Assembly: GCA_030562195.1 (NCBI GenBank)
Contig: CM060200.1
Span: forward strand, 34,139,023-34,203,022
Source: Nipponacmea schrenckii
Taxonomy: Eukaryota > Mollusca > Gastropoda > Lottiidae
Length of the DNA stretch: 64,000 nucleotides
Direction of reading: 5' to 3'
The notes beneath the pieces are model-generated. The model was not told the DNA's origin, searched no databases, and saw only the letters and a program-made list of their open reading frames with translations. Position numbers and translations under genes: made by a program. This document shows positions 22,666 to 34,800 of the stretch, one piece after another (position 1 is the stretch's first letter; each line of letters starts with the position of its first letter).

Positions 22666-25628
22666 TTTCAAAATATTTTTTGAGTTTGAGCAGTATTCAA
22701 TAATGTCTACATCAATCAATTTACTCTCTGAACTCTTTGAAATTAGGCTTCAACATCAAGCAATAGGATTAATAAATCCCAATTTAATCACATATCTTGT
22801 CTTGACCCTTAACAGTAGTACAAGGAGATGAAGAAATCTATGTTATGTGAGTATTTAACCCAATCATACCATCGCTTATCAAACCATTATTACTATAATA
22901 CGTTGCTTCGTCAAGCACATAAGTCTTAATCAGGTTACATTTGGTACCTAGGTAACGTCAACCAGGCAATAGAAGACTCTTCCACTAGTAGTCAGTCCAA
23001 CTCGATCAATAAGTTTCATTGGTATTAACGTGTGTAGAATAATGTGATGGATATACTATACAGAAGTCCTAGATCATTGATATACATAGTTGTAATCCTC
23101 AACGAAAACCAACTCCTAGTAATTACTCTCATTCTTTCGCTAATAAATCGGAGTATTGTCCTTATTTTTTAAGGCTATTGTCAACATTCTATGGTTTATT
23201 GAACAAGCAATACATACCTACTATTCATAGAACGTTGCGAATAAAGCAGTCTATATTTTATGTATGAACAAAAAACATACACCAAGTGCAATTGGCCTTA
23301 GTAACACCACAGACCTATAAGAGACATTTGATAAATGGCATCGTCCAAACTTGAATTTTTTGATCTTTAAGTAATTATCCATAAAGACGCATTTGATTAT
23401 TGAAAAAGGCTTAATAAATAATAATAATTAAGCGTTTTTAAAAAATGACTTGGTTTTGCGAGTTTTTCAAGATTTTAAGAGATTCTGGTACTTTCTGGCA
23501 CCAGGTTATTTCCCTGATGAATTTACACTCATATTGACCTTTTTGTGAACTTAGATTTTATGTTCATGCTAAAACCTATTTACCCCTTAAAATGACTGAA
23601 GAACGAGCCAGTAGTAAGGCCTGTCTTAAAACCACAAGATTTTACTCTAGGAGTTTTATAAAGAAAATACCGATATACCATGTCACAGAAATGCTGATTA
23701 ATATATGCCAGGATTTGATAGATAATTAGAAATTACTAATGAAATAGAAAATAACAACTAAATTGAGGTAGGAGATTCACAATTGCCATCGACCTTTGGA
23801 TATTAAGAGACAATCGTCTACTATCTACTAGAATCTAATTCCATTCTCACTACCAATAGTCTCTCATAAAATAACCCCATTTTCTTTCTCAATCCCAATG
23901 TGATTTGATTAGATTGGACTGTCGAGCCCATTTTCAATTAAATTGAGAACTCGAGGTCGATTTTCTTTGGTGTTAAGAGTAAACCTATTTTCTGTCCCAA
24001 AACGGACAACAAAGGAATGCGGCAATTTTTTATAGATGATATGAAATAGCCTACGTTTAAGATACCCTTTATTTCATCTATAGATTTAGCCCCAAAGACA
24101 CCCTTATTCACCCACCAATATCCGATTTTTTTTTATTCCAGTACGATCTGTATATGAATCACCTTTGTCTTTTAAACACTATAATAAATCATTTCCATAT
24201 AAATAAGAATAAATGTAAGAGATATTGAAAATAAATGGAACAATAGGGATAATGCCAGGATGACAATACTATAGCGATCAATAAGTCAAGGTCTTGGAAT
24301 CATCCATATAGATTCCTAGATTTTTCTATTCCTTACTACCAATAAACAACTCTACTTGATTGCCTCTCCTATAATTACTTCATCTAATTGCTTTTATTTT
24401 TATTCTCGTTTAAATCTAGTTCATCAGGAGATTATGGACACTAGTTCCCAGATTTGTCTTGAATTGAAATTAAGATCAAGTACATCCACGTGGATGCACG
24501 TTTAAGGTCGACCAAACAGACCGAGAAATCTAAATGTACAGAAAGAATGTTGAAAGACAGAACATTTGCTTCGTTTCGTTCCCACAGTTTAGGGGGCAGT
24601 AAAGGATTCCACCCCTTTCACGTCAAAATAATGGTTAACCTTCAACGCCCACAAACATTAGGCATATTGCACCTCAGCGAGCCGTCGCTTCCAACCTAAA
24701 TCACGAAAGGTTGAAATTGAAAGGTACTATGGCCTCTTTTGACTTGGGTCTATATACAGACATGAAGCTAAAGCTAGATTCAGTGATTCACAATCTTACC
24801 CAACATACTACAGTGCCAATATATCGGCATTCTGAAATTCTAAAATAGATACAAAAGTCGCTTAACAATTTCGTTCAGATTCTACGTAATTACATTTCGA
24901 TCTACGATACAATCAAATTGCAACACAGGAAACTTTAACAGAACCATCTACCTACCTACAAGAATAAGTCATAGTTCCTATGGATGTGGACAAATTGTTG
25001 ATTGAAAACAAAGCCATCCCCTGAAAACCAACAAATAACCACACAAATAAAACAGAACTTTGAATACCTGGATTCAGATCATTACAAACATACAACAAAG
25101 ATATCATTAATTTATAATTTGAAAGATGAGCGAGCGAACGAACTATCCAATCGTATATGTCAACTCAGACAATTAGCTTTATGACGTTCTTCATACAATA
25201 TCGTATTACTAGTAGGAATTGTGAGTTGTAACATTACGGTTAAGTAATCTTACGAAAGCCCCGGCGCAGGTATTAGGCGGAACCACTTGTGAGAAAGTAT
25301 TGTTAGTCTTTTCAATGTGTTGTAGCATTAGTTCATTCCCAGTAAATATATGATAGTAAAAATATGGACTACCATGTGTTAATTCTAAATAATCGGTCAA
25401 CATTGCAACAAGAACAGTAATTTCTGAGATGTATATTATAAACCTCTTCACATCATTATTTAATGAATGTGAGTGGAGAAACAATGACTATACAGATGTT
25501 TAGGGATTGTTCTCAAACAAAGGATAGCGACATGGTTTCAAAGCTTTCTAAAATGGTTGAATAAGTACGCTATTATAATTAAAAACCTAATGGCCTGAAG
25601 TACATATTACATCTAATACAACTCTCGC
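22666..25628. other. Apart from the MITE copy, no recognised feature
   Basis: This is AT-rich sequence. The frame at 24490-24699 overlaps a slightly GC-richer stretch but shows no domain. Confidence 0.5.
23340..23606 (-). mobile_element. TTAA-type MITE, copy in reverse orientation, one end lost
   Basis: Compared with the copy at 27076-27350, the middle appears here reverse-complemented (AAGTAATTATCCATAAAGA... and CTGGCACCAGG). The right end (ATGTTCATGCTAAAACC...CCCCTTAA) keeps a recognisable terminal repeat next to a TTAA. The other terminus is not found, so this copy is truncated or very diverged. It has no coding capacity. Confidence 0.55.
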
Positions 25629-25684
25629 TATATGGATGACGTATATCACTCTGCAACTAGGTTTTTCAATACGTCATCTATATA
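25629..25684. repeat. 16-bp stem hairpin
   Basis: TATATGGATGACGTAT (25629-25644) and ATACGTCATCTATATA (25669-25684) are inverted repeats with a single mismatch around a 24-base loop. It is too small to classify. It could be the remains of a foldback element or a cruciform-prone site. Confidence 0.6.
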
Positions 25685-25799
25685 ATAGTTATACTAATAA
25701 GATTGAGTTGAACCAAGTGCTCACTTTTGTAGGCGTAAAAATGGACAATTTGGCACTCAAGAACATCAAAGTTCCGAAATTTTGGGTACAATTTGTTTG

Positions 25800-26395
25800 T
25801 TTTCTGCACTCACTCGTTAGAAGCGTCGTCGCGTCGTCACGAAGTCGGTCGCATATTTTCGTCAATCATGTCATGTGATCAGTAAAATTGACGGACCACC
25901 ACAGAAATTAAAGTTGATAGTTTAAAAGGTATCGGTCGCCCAGCGCCCTGTCGGGCCTACCCCGCCCTGTAGAATACACCAGACACAGGCAGACAAGCGA
26001 ATTTAATCACACGGGCGTAAAAATAATCGCTGTCGACAAAAGAGGGAACATAAGGGTATTTGTTGAGCGATTTTGAAATTAGCGGCGAATATTGTATTGT
26101 GCTTAATATGTTGAACGAATATTAAAAAGATAAAAAAAAGCGCCGATCGGGCGAAAACATAAGATTGTGTGCACCCTATATTACCGGATCTCGGGGAGCA
26201 CGAAATTGTTTTCGTCAATTCTTCTATTCTTGGCAATATTATTTGTTGACTGGGAAATTCAAAAATATTTCGGAGAGCTATAAAGATACGGTGTCAAAAG
26301 CTCAACTGAAACGATCTCATGCCGACACCTTTTGAGTAAATCGTTGGTACGTCACTGGTCCCCCCCCCCCCCATTGAAAAAGCGATCTGCGCCCC
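25800..26395. other. CpG- and GC-richer patch
   Basis: CpG dinucleotides are conspicuously dense (AGCGTCGTCGCGTCGTCACG near 25822, CGGTCGCCCAGCGCCCTGTC near 25933, AAAAGCGCCGATCGGGCG near 26140) against a CpG-poor surround. It ends in a 13-base C-run (26360-26372) and GCGATCTGCGCCCCTG, which resembles the terminus of a transposon. It could be a young, not yet CpG-decayed mobile element or a small CpG island. The overlapping 77-codon minus-strand frame is unrecognised. Confidence 0.4.
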
Positions 26396-27075
26396 TGAAA
26401 TAGGTTTACAATTTTTTTATGTTCATCACCTCTAAGTCATTGTAAAGGTGGTTGAAGCATTTCAAACAGGGTTTACGTCAAATCTTAACGTTAATTTTTC
26501 AGAAGAATGGTCAGATAACAAATGAAAGAAATAGGAGTTTTACATCAAACGGTGTAAATTTAATGTGCTGACAGGATCACCAGTCATGCTTGTATTCGGG
26601 TATTATCATATCTATGTAAATATTCAAGCTGACTTCTGAATTAATATCTCAATTAGAAGATGAATGTTAACATAAATTCCAGAGAAAGCCTAACATTGGT
26701 ATAGTATTGACAATGTAGTAGACAACATCCAATCGATATATGACAAAGAATATGTCAACCAGTGCGTGTCCGGTTAAATCCATTTCAAATACTTATCTGG
26801 TACGATCAAGCTCTAATTTCAATTATAATTTTATATCATTAATCAGACTTAATTCCAAATATAACGTAAACACTCAGATGCAAGGTAAATATTATAAACA
26901 TGTTTCTGTAAATATCTTTATTGATTTCTGTGTAAATGTGTTACCATGATCCTACAGCTACGAATATTATATGAATTGTTAACAGCTAAATTTAAGTCAT
27001 ATCCTTGTGTATGGGTTAATTGTGATAATACTCAGACAGTAACAAACTAGTGGCATTTTTACACCCCAATATTAA

Positions 27076-27350
27076 AGGGATACTACGTCTTAACATGAAC
27101 ATAAAAATAAAGAATAAAGAATGGTCAATATGGTGAACTTACATGGTGTCATAAAGTAACAGATTCTCTGTAAAATCTGAAAAACTCAATAATCAATAAG
27201 CATCTTTATGGATAATTACTTAGTTTTTTGGATATTTATTTATTTTTCAATGTTATTTATGGTAGCAGGTATATTTACTGATGACTAGAGCTCTTATTGG
27301 CCAATTTTAAAATTTTCAAATATATGTTCATTCTAAGACCTTTTATCCCT
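27076..27350 (+). mobile_element. TTAA-flanked MITE, complete copy (275 bp)
   Basis: TTAA lies on both sides (27072-27075 and 27351-27354). The ends are inverted repeats of about 29 bases: AGGGATA...TCTTA...ATGAACATA at the left against its near complement TATGTTCAT...TAAGA...TATCCCT at the right. There is no open frame. TTAA duplication points to mobilisation by a piggyBac-like or other TTAA-specific transposase acting in trans, though the terminal AGGG differs from the typical piggyBac CCC. Related copies lie at 23340-23606 and 51515-51660. Confidence 0.8.
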
Positions 27351-27354
27351 TTAA

Positions 27355-28699
27355 AGGTGTTTCAGATTAAGTCAATCTAAATTTATTTAATCAATATACT
27401 GATTTTTACTTGTTGCATTGACTATCATGCAAACAATGAAACACAAAGTAAAAATAAAATTTGCTTTATGTGGCTTTGGTATTTGGAGATTTCGATAATA
27501 AAAATGATCAGCAGATACAAAATGGGGATAAGGAGCGAAGCAAAAATTACTTTCTGATACCTCATAATGGCTGTCTTTAATAAAAATTTGTTTATTGAAT
27601 TATATTTCATTATTTGAGGAATGGTAACTAAAGTGTTTACTATCCAAATTAAACTACATTTTGGACATGGAAGCAAAATCAGGTTATAAAACTGTGAAAA
27701 TAGCATCAAATGAAAAGTAATAAAACTGATGTCACAACTTGAGAAGTTGTAAAGAAAACACGGAATGAGAAAAAGCATTGATTTTTCTCTATACTAATAA
27801 ATATATTTTTTCTCTCTAAAATAAAACAAATACTTGCAGCGCGTTCTAGAATAATAATAGAAGTTATAGTTCAACCAATAACAAATTTATTGATCCATTT
27901 CTATTTAATTCTATATGTGTGCGTTCTATAATCCTCTAGGAACAAGATGGCGATGGAGCTATATTTAACTTTTCATGCAATGCCATGATTCTGATGAAGT
28001 TTTGTAAAAAGGTTATCTTTCTACTAATGAGGTTTTGAGGTTAAGTGTGACGGTTTTACGTTCGAATTGATTTGCATAATACATATGATTAGTTTGGTTG
28101 TGGGAGGTTGAAGAAACTTTAGAAGCATATAGAGGGTTGTGGACATTACAGATATATAGCTTTTAAAGTAAAATAAAATGATCATTAAATAATAAATCTG
28201 ATGCCATTGTTCTATTTATTCACTTTAGTAGAATGTACGAGTGTTAGTGAGTTAGCGATAGATACAACAAATGTTCAGTATATGTCCAGTATTTTCGAAA
28301 AGGGTCCATAATATTTTTACTTTGGACACTTTATTTTGTTGGATTTTTCTTTTACACTTTGTACTAAATCAAAGAAGTCACAACAGAAAAAATATATTTT
28401 ATATTTTTACTTGACTTGAACACATTCAAACCCCCACAGTATGCAATCGAAAAATTTTTTGCGAATGTTATACAGGACTTGAAATTTTTATTCTGAGCTC
28501 GCTGTGGTCGTAGTATGATTAACACACATTTCAAATTGAGAAAAATTGAAAAAAAGTTATTGATTTGTATGTTATAATTAAGTAAAATTTGTACAGGTTT
28601 AACAGTAAATTCTATGGTAATATTGCAACAAAATGTCGCTTCTCATTTATAATATTTAAGTACTCTGGAGCTTAAAACAGAGGCATTTTACCACATCTT
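27355..28699. other. No recognised feature
   Basis: This is AT-rich sequence. The 117-codon minus-strand frame at 27425-27778 is almost all Ile/Leu/Phe/Ser, as expected of AT-rich random DNA, and shows no conserved motif. Confidence 0.5.
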
Positions 28700-28905
28700 T
28701 CATTTACACGGTAAACTGTGGAGATTCACTGATTTGGATGCTTGCATGCTAAGATGAAGGTCCTGGGGTCGAGATGAATTTGCTAGTGATGCTGTGGAGC
28801 TGACATGGAGAAAGTGTCTAGTTGTTCAAATGAGACAATAAACCGAGGTTCCCTGTGCTACTGGCTGTGCACAAAGATCCCTCGACAGTTGGAAATTCAT
28901 CTGCA
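28700..28905 (+). repeat. SINE copy with diverged tRNA head, tail lost
   Basis: A degraded tRNA-like head (GGTAAACTGTGGAG... and GGTCCTGGGGTCGAGATG as B-box) leads into the shared body: GTGATGCTG, GACATGGA, GTGTCTAGTTGTTC, ACAATAAACCGAGG, TGTGCTACTGGCTGTGCAC, AAAGATCCCTCGACAGTT. The match stops near 28900. It is the same family as the copy at 22365, but older or truncated at the 3' end. Confidence 0.75.
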
Positions 28906-31377
28906 TGTATTTCTATATAACTTAATTTCCACCACTATAGCAGTTCTCACCGACAGAAACTGTTTCAGCTGTGAAGTTAAATTTGACTTGAAACCATTAT
29001 TTTTTCTAGAATGTATTTCAAACTGTCCTTTTTAGTAAATGCGTCTGTCTGCTAAAACCAAAGGACTGTTCCTTATGATCAGTTAACAACGAAACAGAGC
29101 GATTAATGATTGACTCCGTCTTCTCAAAACTATGGAACTTTCTATAGTACAAGAAAGGTAATGGAATAGTCTTAATGTATTATATCACTGATACAAGCGA
29201 ACTGCATCTTTTAGTTTTCTGATGGTGTTCCAATTACCATACACCATAGTAAGCCTGCTGGAATTATATAAATACGTTTCCATGTCGTTGCTACGATAAA
29301 TTCCAACCAAGAGGCTCTTTTTATATCCATTCTAATTACTATTGGCTGTAGTGGTGATATCTTATCAAGAAAGCTAATATTGCGAAATAGATTATAATTG
29401 TGTAAGTGGTTTGTAAATGAGAATAGTAGTACAGGATAGAACTGTAAATTTACAGAGAGAGTCAGTATAAACATCGATTTCAATGTTGAATTTTCATGTA
29501 CATCGTAATGAAGAACAGAATTGTTCCTGAATTGCTGTGTTGCAATATTCATCATTAATAACACATTAGCGCTGTGATGCAGCTTCCTACGTAGATTTCA
29601 TAATTACCAAGTTTTATTTGTACGGAATAGTTTATTTTAAGAATTTATATCAAAGATGTTTGTATCGGTTTGAAAAGCAATTCTTACATTTGAAGGCTAT
29701 TGCCAGTTGCTTTGTAAATTCAACTATTAACTGTTTATATGTGACCTGGATATATATATTTTAGTGTCTTGTAACAAGCTGATCACATAGACATACATTA
29801 TCATCAATGTTACTATTATTTAGTCTATGTACTTTGTAAACAGAATCTGATTATAAGGAAACAGGAAACACCAGTGTGAATGTTGTATATGATAATATAA
29901 TAAAATGATGTTAGAAGAAAAATGTAACATTGATACGTGAAAGATATGGCAATTGTTTCTTGACATCTTCAAACACTATAATTGAAATAATGATACAATC
30001 TCAAGTTGCTGTAGAATATCGATTTTAGATTCACACAAACCAAAACAGACATCTTATCTGTCAATAAATTTCATTGGGTAAATTACTTAAAACTGATGCA
30101 GGAAATATTGTTTATTTCATTATCTTACGTATCAAACGTTGAAATGTAGATCTAGGTTAAAATTCGAGATGCTTTATTGAATGTTTAAAGTTCACGAAAC
30201 CGGGGAAAGCATAATAAATTTACATAAATCTTCACGAATATCATGCTAGTTCTATGTCTTATCAAACATTATTTATTACTTTGTAATCGATTCATTGCAC
30301 TTCACTCGGTCAATAGTGAGTTTGATTGTCGTTTGCTAGGCGAGTAAACGACAAGGGTTTGGAAATGCAGATGCTTTATTGATCCGCCCGGTGTAGGTTT
30401 TCAACTTCTATCACCTTCCTGACAGTGTGATGATAAGTAAGGGTAAGATAAGAGAGTAAGCTGATTTTGGCCGTTATATGTCTATCAATAGGGCATATAA
30501 AATGTACAAATGTAAAATACGCCAAGGTATCAATATCAGTCACTGTTGGTCAAATGATGGATGAATAAGATTCAACAGATCGAATTTGTAGCAGTCGATG
30601 GAGAAGCACAGATGCCACCAATATTTGCTACTATCTGTTAAAAATATGGCTTTAACAATATCGACCTAACCCCTTGAACGCGTCGTAGACACCAGACTTT
30701 AATGAGGAAGATTCGCGACCAGATCTACAGTCATGATATATCTATATAGTAGATAGCATTGTCAATTCTTGTAGATTGAAACAAGAATAATTTGAAGTCT
30801 GGCTGGAGAATCAAATCGATAGAGGTCAACTGGACCTTTCAGTTTCCACTTTACAATGCTAGTAGACATGCATACTAATGTATTAATAGCGCAGTTAGAT
30901 CCACTGAACATAAAATGCTTACGGGAAACTCTTGTACATCTTTTCATCAGAAAGGTAAACTGTCAGTTTGCTGACATTAACTATTGTCCACTTCTCCTTT
31001 CATGCTTTATGCTAGATAAACTATCAGTTTAGAAGTAAGAGGAATGGCACAGGCGACCCAGAATTACCAATTGCTATCATTTATTTGTACTGCAGTTTAC
31101 AGTCCGATGTCTTTATCTTTCAACTTCTTCATTATTCAATAATGTGTCGAACTCCAACCTCACCCAGCTCTGTAAATAATTAACACCACTTTCAATAGGA
31201 ATTCTTATGTCTAAACGATAGATCATTAAAATACGATGAACGATTCATAGAAATGACCCAAAAAATATATTGCAATTTTTTGTTACAGAGGAGGCGTAAT
31301 TAGATTCCCGATTGAAGTAGCTTTCTAAAAAGACCAAGATCGTCGACTTGACATAAAACAAAAGCGATGGCCATCGT
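28906..31377. other. No recognised gene; one small hairpin
   Basis: TTGTCGTTT (30326-30334) and AAACGACAA (30346-30354) form a perfect 9-bp stem with an 11-base loop. Otherwise I see only AT-rich unique sequence. The 117-codon minus frame at 29211-29564 has a mixed composition but is not recognised. Confidence 0.5.
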
Positions 31378-31870
31378 AATACGCCCACTCTTATAATGGC
31401 AGCCAATTTGTCCGGGAGGTTGACGAGGTATCGGTAAATGAAAGATTTTTCTGATTTTTATTAAAGTTTATCCTAGGGTGATACTCACTTTCAGTTTTAT
31501 CAACATCAATAAACCAACTTTCTATTGTGTCCACAATAAATAGAATATATTTTCAACAACAAGTGCAATAACTCATACAAAATATTTTATGACAAACACT
31601 CACCACCAAGTTTTGTCAAAATCAATCAAGAAACCAACTCTCTATCGTGTCCACAAAGAAATTAAGAACAATGACAATAACTCATAGAAAATATTTTTCG
31701 AATGGTCTGTTTTTAAATAGGGTTCATCCTAGGGTGATTACAAAGATTCACAACAAGTTTCGTCAAAATTCAAAGAAACCATCTCTCTTTCGTTTCCACA
31801 ACAATTGTGGACGGACAGACAGACAGACAGACAGACAGGGGCGATGACTATATGTGTGGGCGTATAAAAA
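31378..31870. mobile_element. Miniature element with 'tacgcccac' termini and (GACA)n tract
   Basis: ATACGCCCAC at the left (31379-31388) is matched by GTGGGCGTAT at the right (31856-31865), giving a short terminal inverted repeat. Inside are three related modules, each ending in a TCGTGTCCACAA-type word (31525, 31645, 31790), then a six-unit (GACA)n microsatellite near 31813-31840. Such short elements carrying GACA/GACG runs are common in mollusc genomes (established in general; the family is not named here). It is non-coding. Confidence 0.65.
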
Positions 31871-34800
31871 AAAGTACTCTTTATGATCCAGCCATAAAAA
31901 CGTCACGTGACATGCAGAATTTCCCTTTTGCTGACGGTATTTCCGCGTTCGCGTCAATTGTCTGTTATTGAGACCGTTGTTTTCAGCTATATCAACTGAT
32001 CAGTGACGCGATGCATATCATTTTGACGTGATTTGGTTCTGGAATGTCCTTCCATTTCTATAAATAAATTTTACTAAATCGCTAATATAACGGCAACTAG
32101 AAGACGCTGGTCCGAAAAACATACGTATTTTGTTTACCTCCTTTGCTAATACAACGGAGCATCAGGCTTTTTCATGACATGATATTTTCTCGAACGCTAG
32201 CCAAACCCTTAATCGATACGGCGTAAAATGTCTATCGACTTCTATTTAGAATGGCTGTTGAATTGTGTCACCTAATTATATACTATCAAATCAATTATCA
32301 TACGAACAATCAATAACTAACTGTGTTTCTTTAGTTTTGTGAATCAGCCGTTGCAATGGTATTAACGAAGATTTCTTCTACACAGCTTTAAGGAATGCAG
32401 GGAGAATACGAGTTACTTCCCTTAATTCTCGGAATTTCAATTATAGAATGTTTCTTCTCGTCTAGTGACTGAGATTCTACACTTGATAACCATTTCACAA
32501 GTATCTATAACTGAACTGATTAAAATGTAATAAACATTACTGAAGTCCCAGTTGTACCATTTTTCTCTTATTGACTGCTCTAGGTATCCGAAATGTTTCT
32601 TGTCAGTACTATACAAGACTACTGTCACTTTATTCATTAAAGGTCTTGTTTTATTTCAGGTATGCATGTTTATATATAGATATATGTATATATTGAGACT
32701 GTGTATGTTGCTTTCATCATCATTGACTCGTACATTACAAATGCATAGTCTACAAATTGGCGAGAATACTGTTATGAATCAAGCCGTGATGAACTTAAAC
32801 ATGCACAGTAGATCTACAATTTTTTAGTAAGCACTGGTCGTCTGGTCTTCTCTCGTACATGCTGTTGTCTTGAAAAGAAATTGCTTAAAGTTGAACATTA
32901 TTGAAAGGGAAAGGAAATGTTAATACTGATAACGAGATTGAATTTTATAATTAAATTACCACAATAGGTAGTGACAATTGATTATAGCTTATAAAACAGC
33001 TGATATGGTTTCAAGTCTTACAATCCATTGCCTGATACTAAAAACGTGAAAGCAAAATACCCTCAGTCCAACGGAACTGTTATGAACTAAGAATCTGTAG
33101 TGGAAGAAGATAGCAGGAGTAAAAACACATATTCCAGTAAGCAGCCTAACAAGATGAAAGATTTGATCTACTTCTTTTCCTTGATGATATGTGGAATTCA
33201 GAATAATTTGTAAAATTACTAGACTTGCGGCACGACTAATTAAATATCACGAAATACATTACCTGACATTAACAACGATAGGCATCAATGTCAGGGTACT
33301 TCCAACGCGATATCGATGATTCTGGTAACAGAAGTTATTTCTAGCCTAGACAATGTTTCCTTTAAAACCTCAAACTGTGTAAATTACATACCACAGACTA
33401 CTTACATGTCTAATAAAAAATTAACTAAGTACATGTATTAAGGTATTACACTATTATTAGCAAAGATAGTAACCTTTGTAACGGAAGACACAGAACTGCA
33501 GAATACAGGAGTTTTCAATATGGTACAAAGAGTCCAGGATGCTTCAAGATTTGACTTCTGTGGTGTGAAAATGAGAACGTTTCAAAATAAGAAATCCTTT
33601 GGAGACTAATTTGTCAAGATAGTCGAAAATATAGTTCAGTCACAAACTATATGGTACTTTCGGATCTTCCGTGATTGATGAGATAAAGCTTTCGACTTCT
33701 GATCGAAACCAACCCACATACCAATCAGTTCTTTTTATAACAAACTTATTTCGTGTGGGCATTCACTGATCGATTGTTCCAGTGTAAAACTACTTCCGTT
33801 ATAGGAAACACTGCCATTGTCTGACTGTTATTATCACTGAAAAGTTATGTTTCGAATCATTAACTTTTTCGAATCATTTACAGTAATGACCTAGTTACAA
33901 TCGTTAGTGTTCGAACAAAAAATAGGCCCTAGTTTATTGGCAATAAAAATAACGAAGCATAGATTCAAACGGTAGAAACTTTATTTTAAGAGCGATTTTT
34001 ACTTACAAAACGACAATGCAATAGTATTATTGAATTCCGAGTTTACAAGTCCTGTTTCAGAGAAGCACCACGTGTCTCTCTACAATCGTATTATCTGTAT
34101 TGGCGTTGACAAAGTAGCGCCTCTCTATATGATATCTCAAAAGTTCAATCTTTCAATAAAAATAATCCTACTGCCACAACAAGCTTAATTTTCAATATCA
34201 TAACATAGTACAGATCCTGATACACTCCCAGGTGAAATTTAAGACATATAGATAAAACCTAAACACTGGTGGTTGAATAGAGTAATGATGTAGGCCCAAG
34301 ACTTTAATTCTTGATCTTAATTATTAATCGAAAGGACTGTTATATGTAAAAGTCTTCATTTCTTCCGAAATTGTTTCACGACACGTCGTCAATATGATGA
34401 CTAAAAGAGTTAGTATTACATTTATTGTCAATAAATGAATGAAACCAGTGTCATATATTTACAATATTTCAATAATTATTCAAAGGTGCAATAGTCGTTA
34501 TCCTTAAACCGGTCGACACACAACATCAAACAATTTTTGTCTTTATTCAGACGCCGCGAATGAATCATGTTTATTCATAAAACGATGTGAAATTTTATCC
34601 TCAACAATCGCCTTTTATGTCTGAAATATTACTCAAGCCAACCAAGATGACTCTGAGCTCAATAATGATTAGATCTGAAATAGCCAAATAAACTGTTTCA
34701 TAATTTCCGGGCAGAGTTTCATTCCTATTCGTGCCAAATCAAGTTTAAAAACTTTGATTCTACCCATTCTGAAAATCCTTTACGACAGAAAAATAAGAAT

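Noticed and set aside
27425..27778. 117-codon hydrophobic frame on the minus strand
   Set aside because: The Ile/Leu/Phe/Tyr/Ser-dominated composition is typical of AT-rich non-coding DNA; there is no conserved motif or splice context.
29211..29564. 117-codon frame on the minus strand
   Set aside because: It is long for chance, but no domain is recognised and there are no flanking splice signals or repeats to support it. It would need a protein search.
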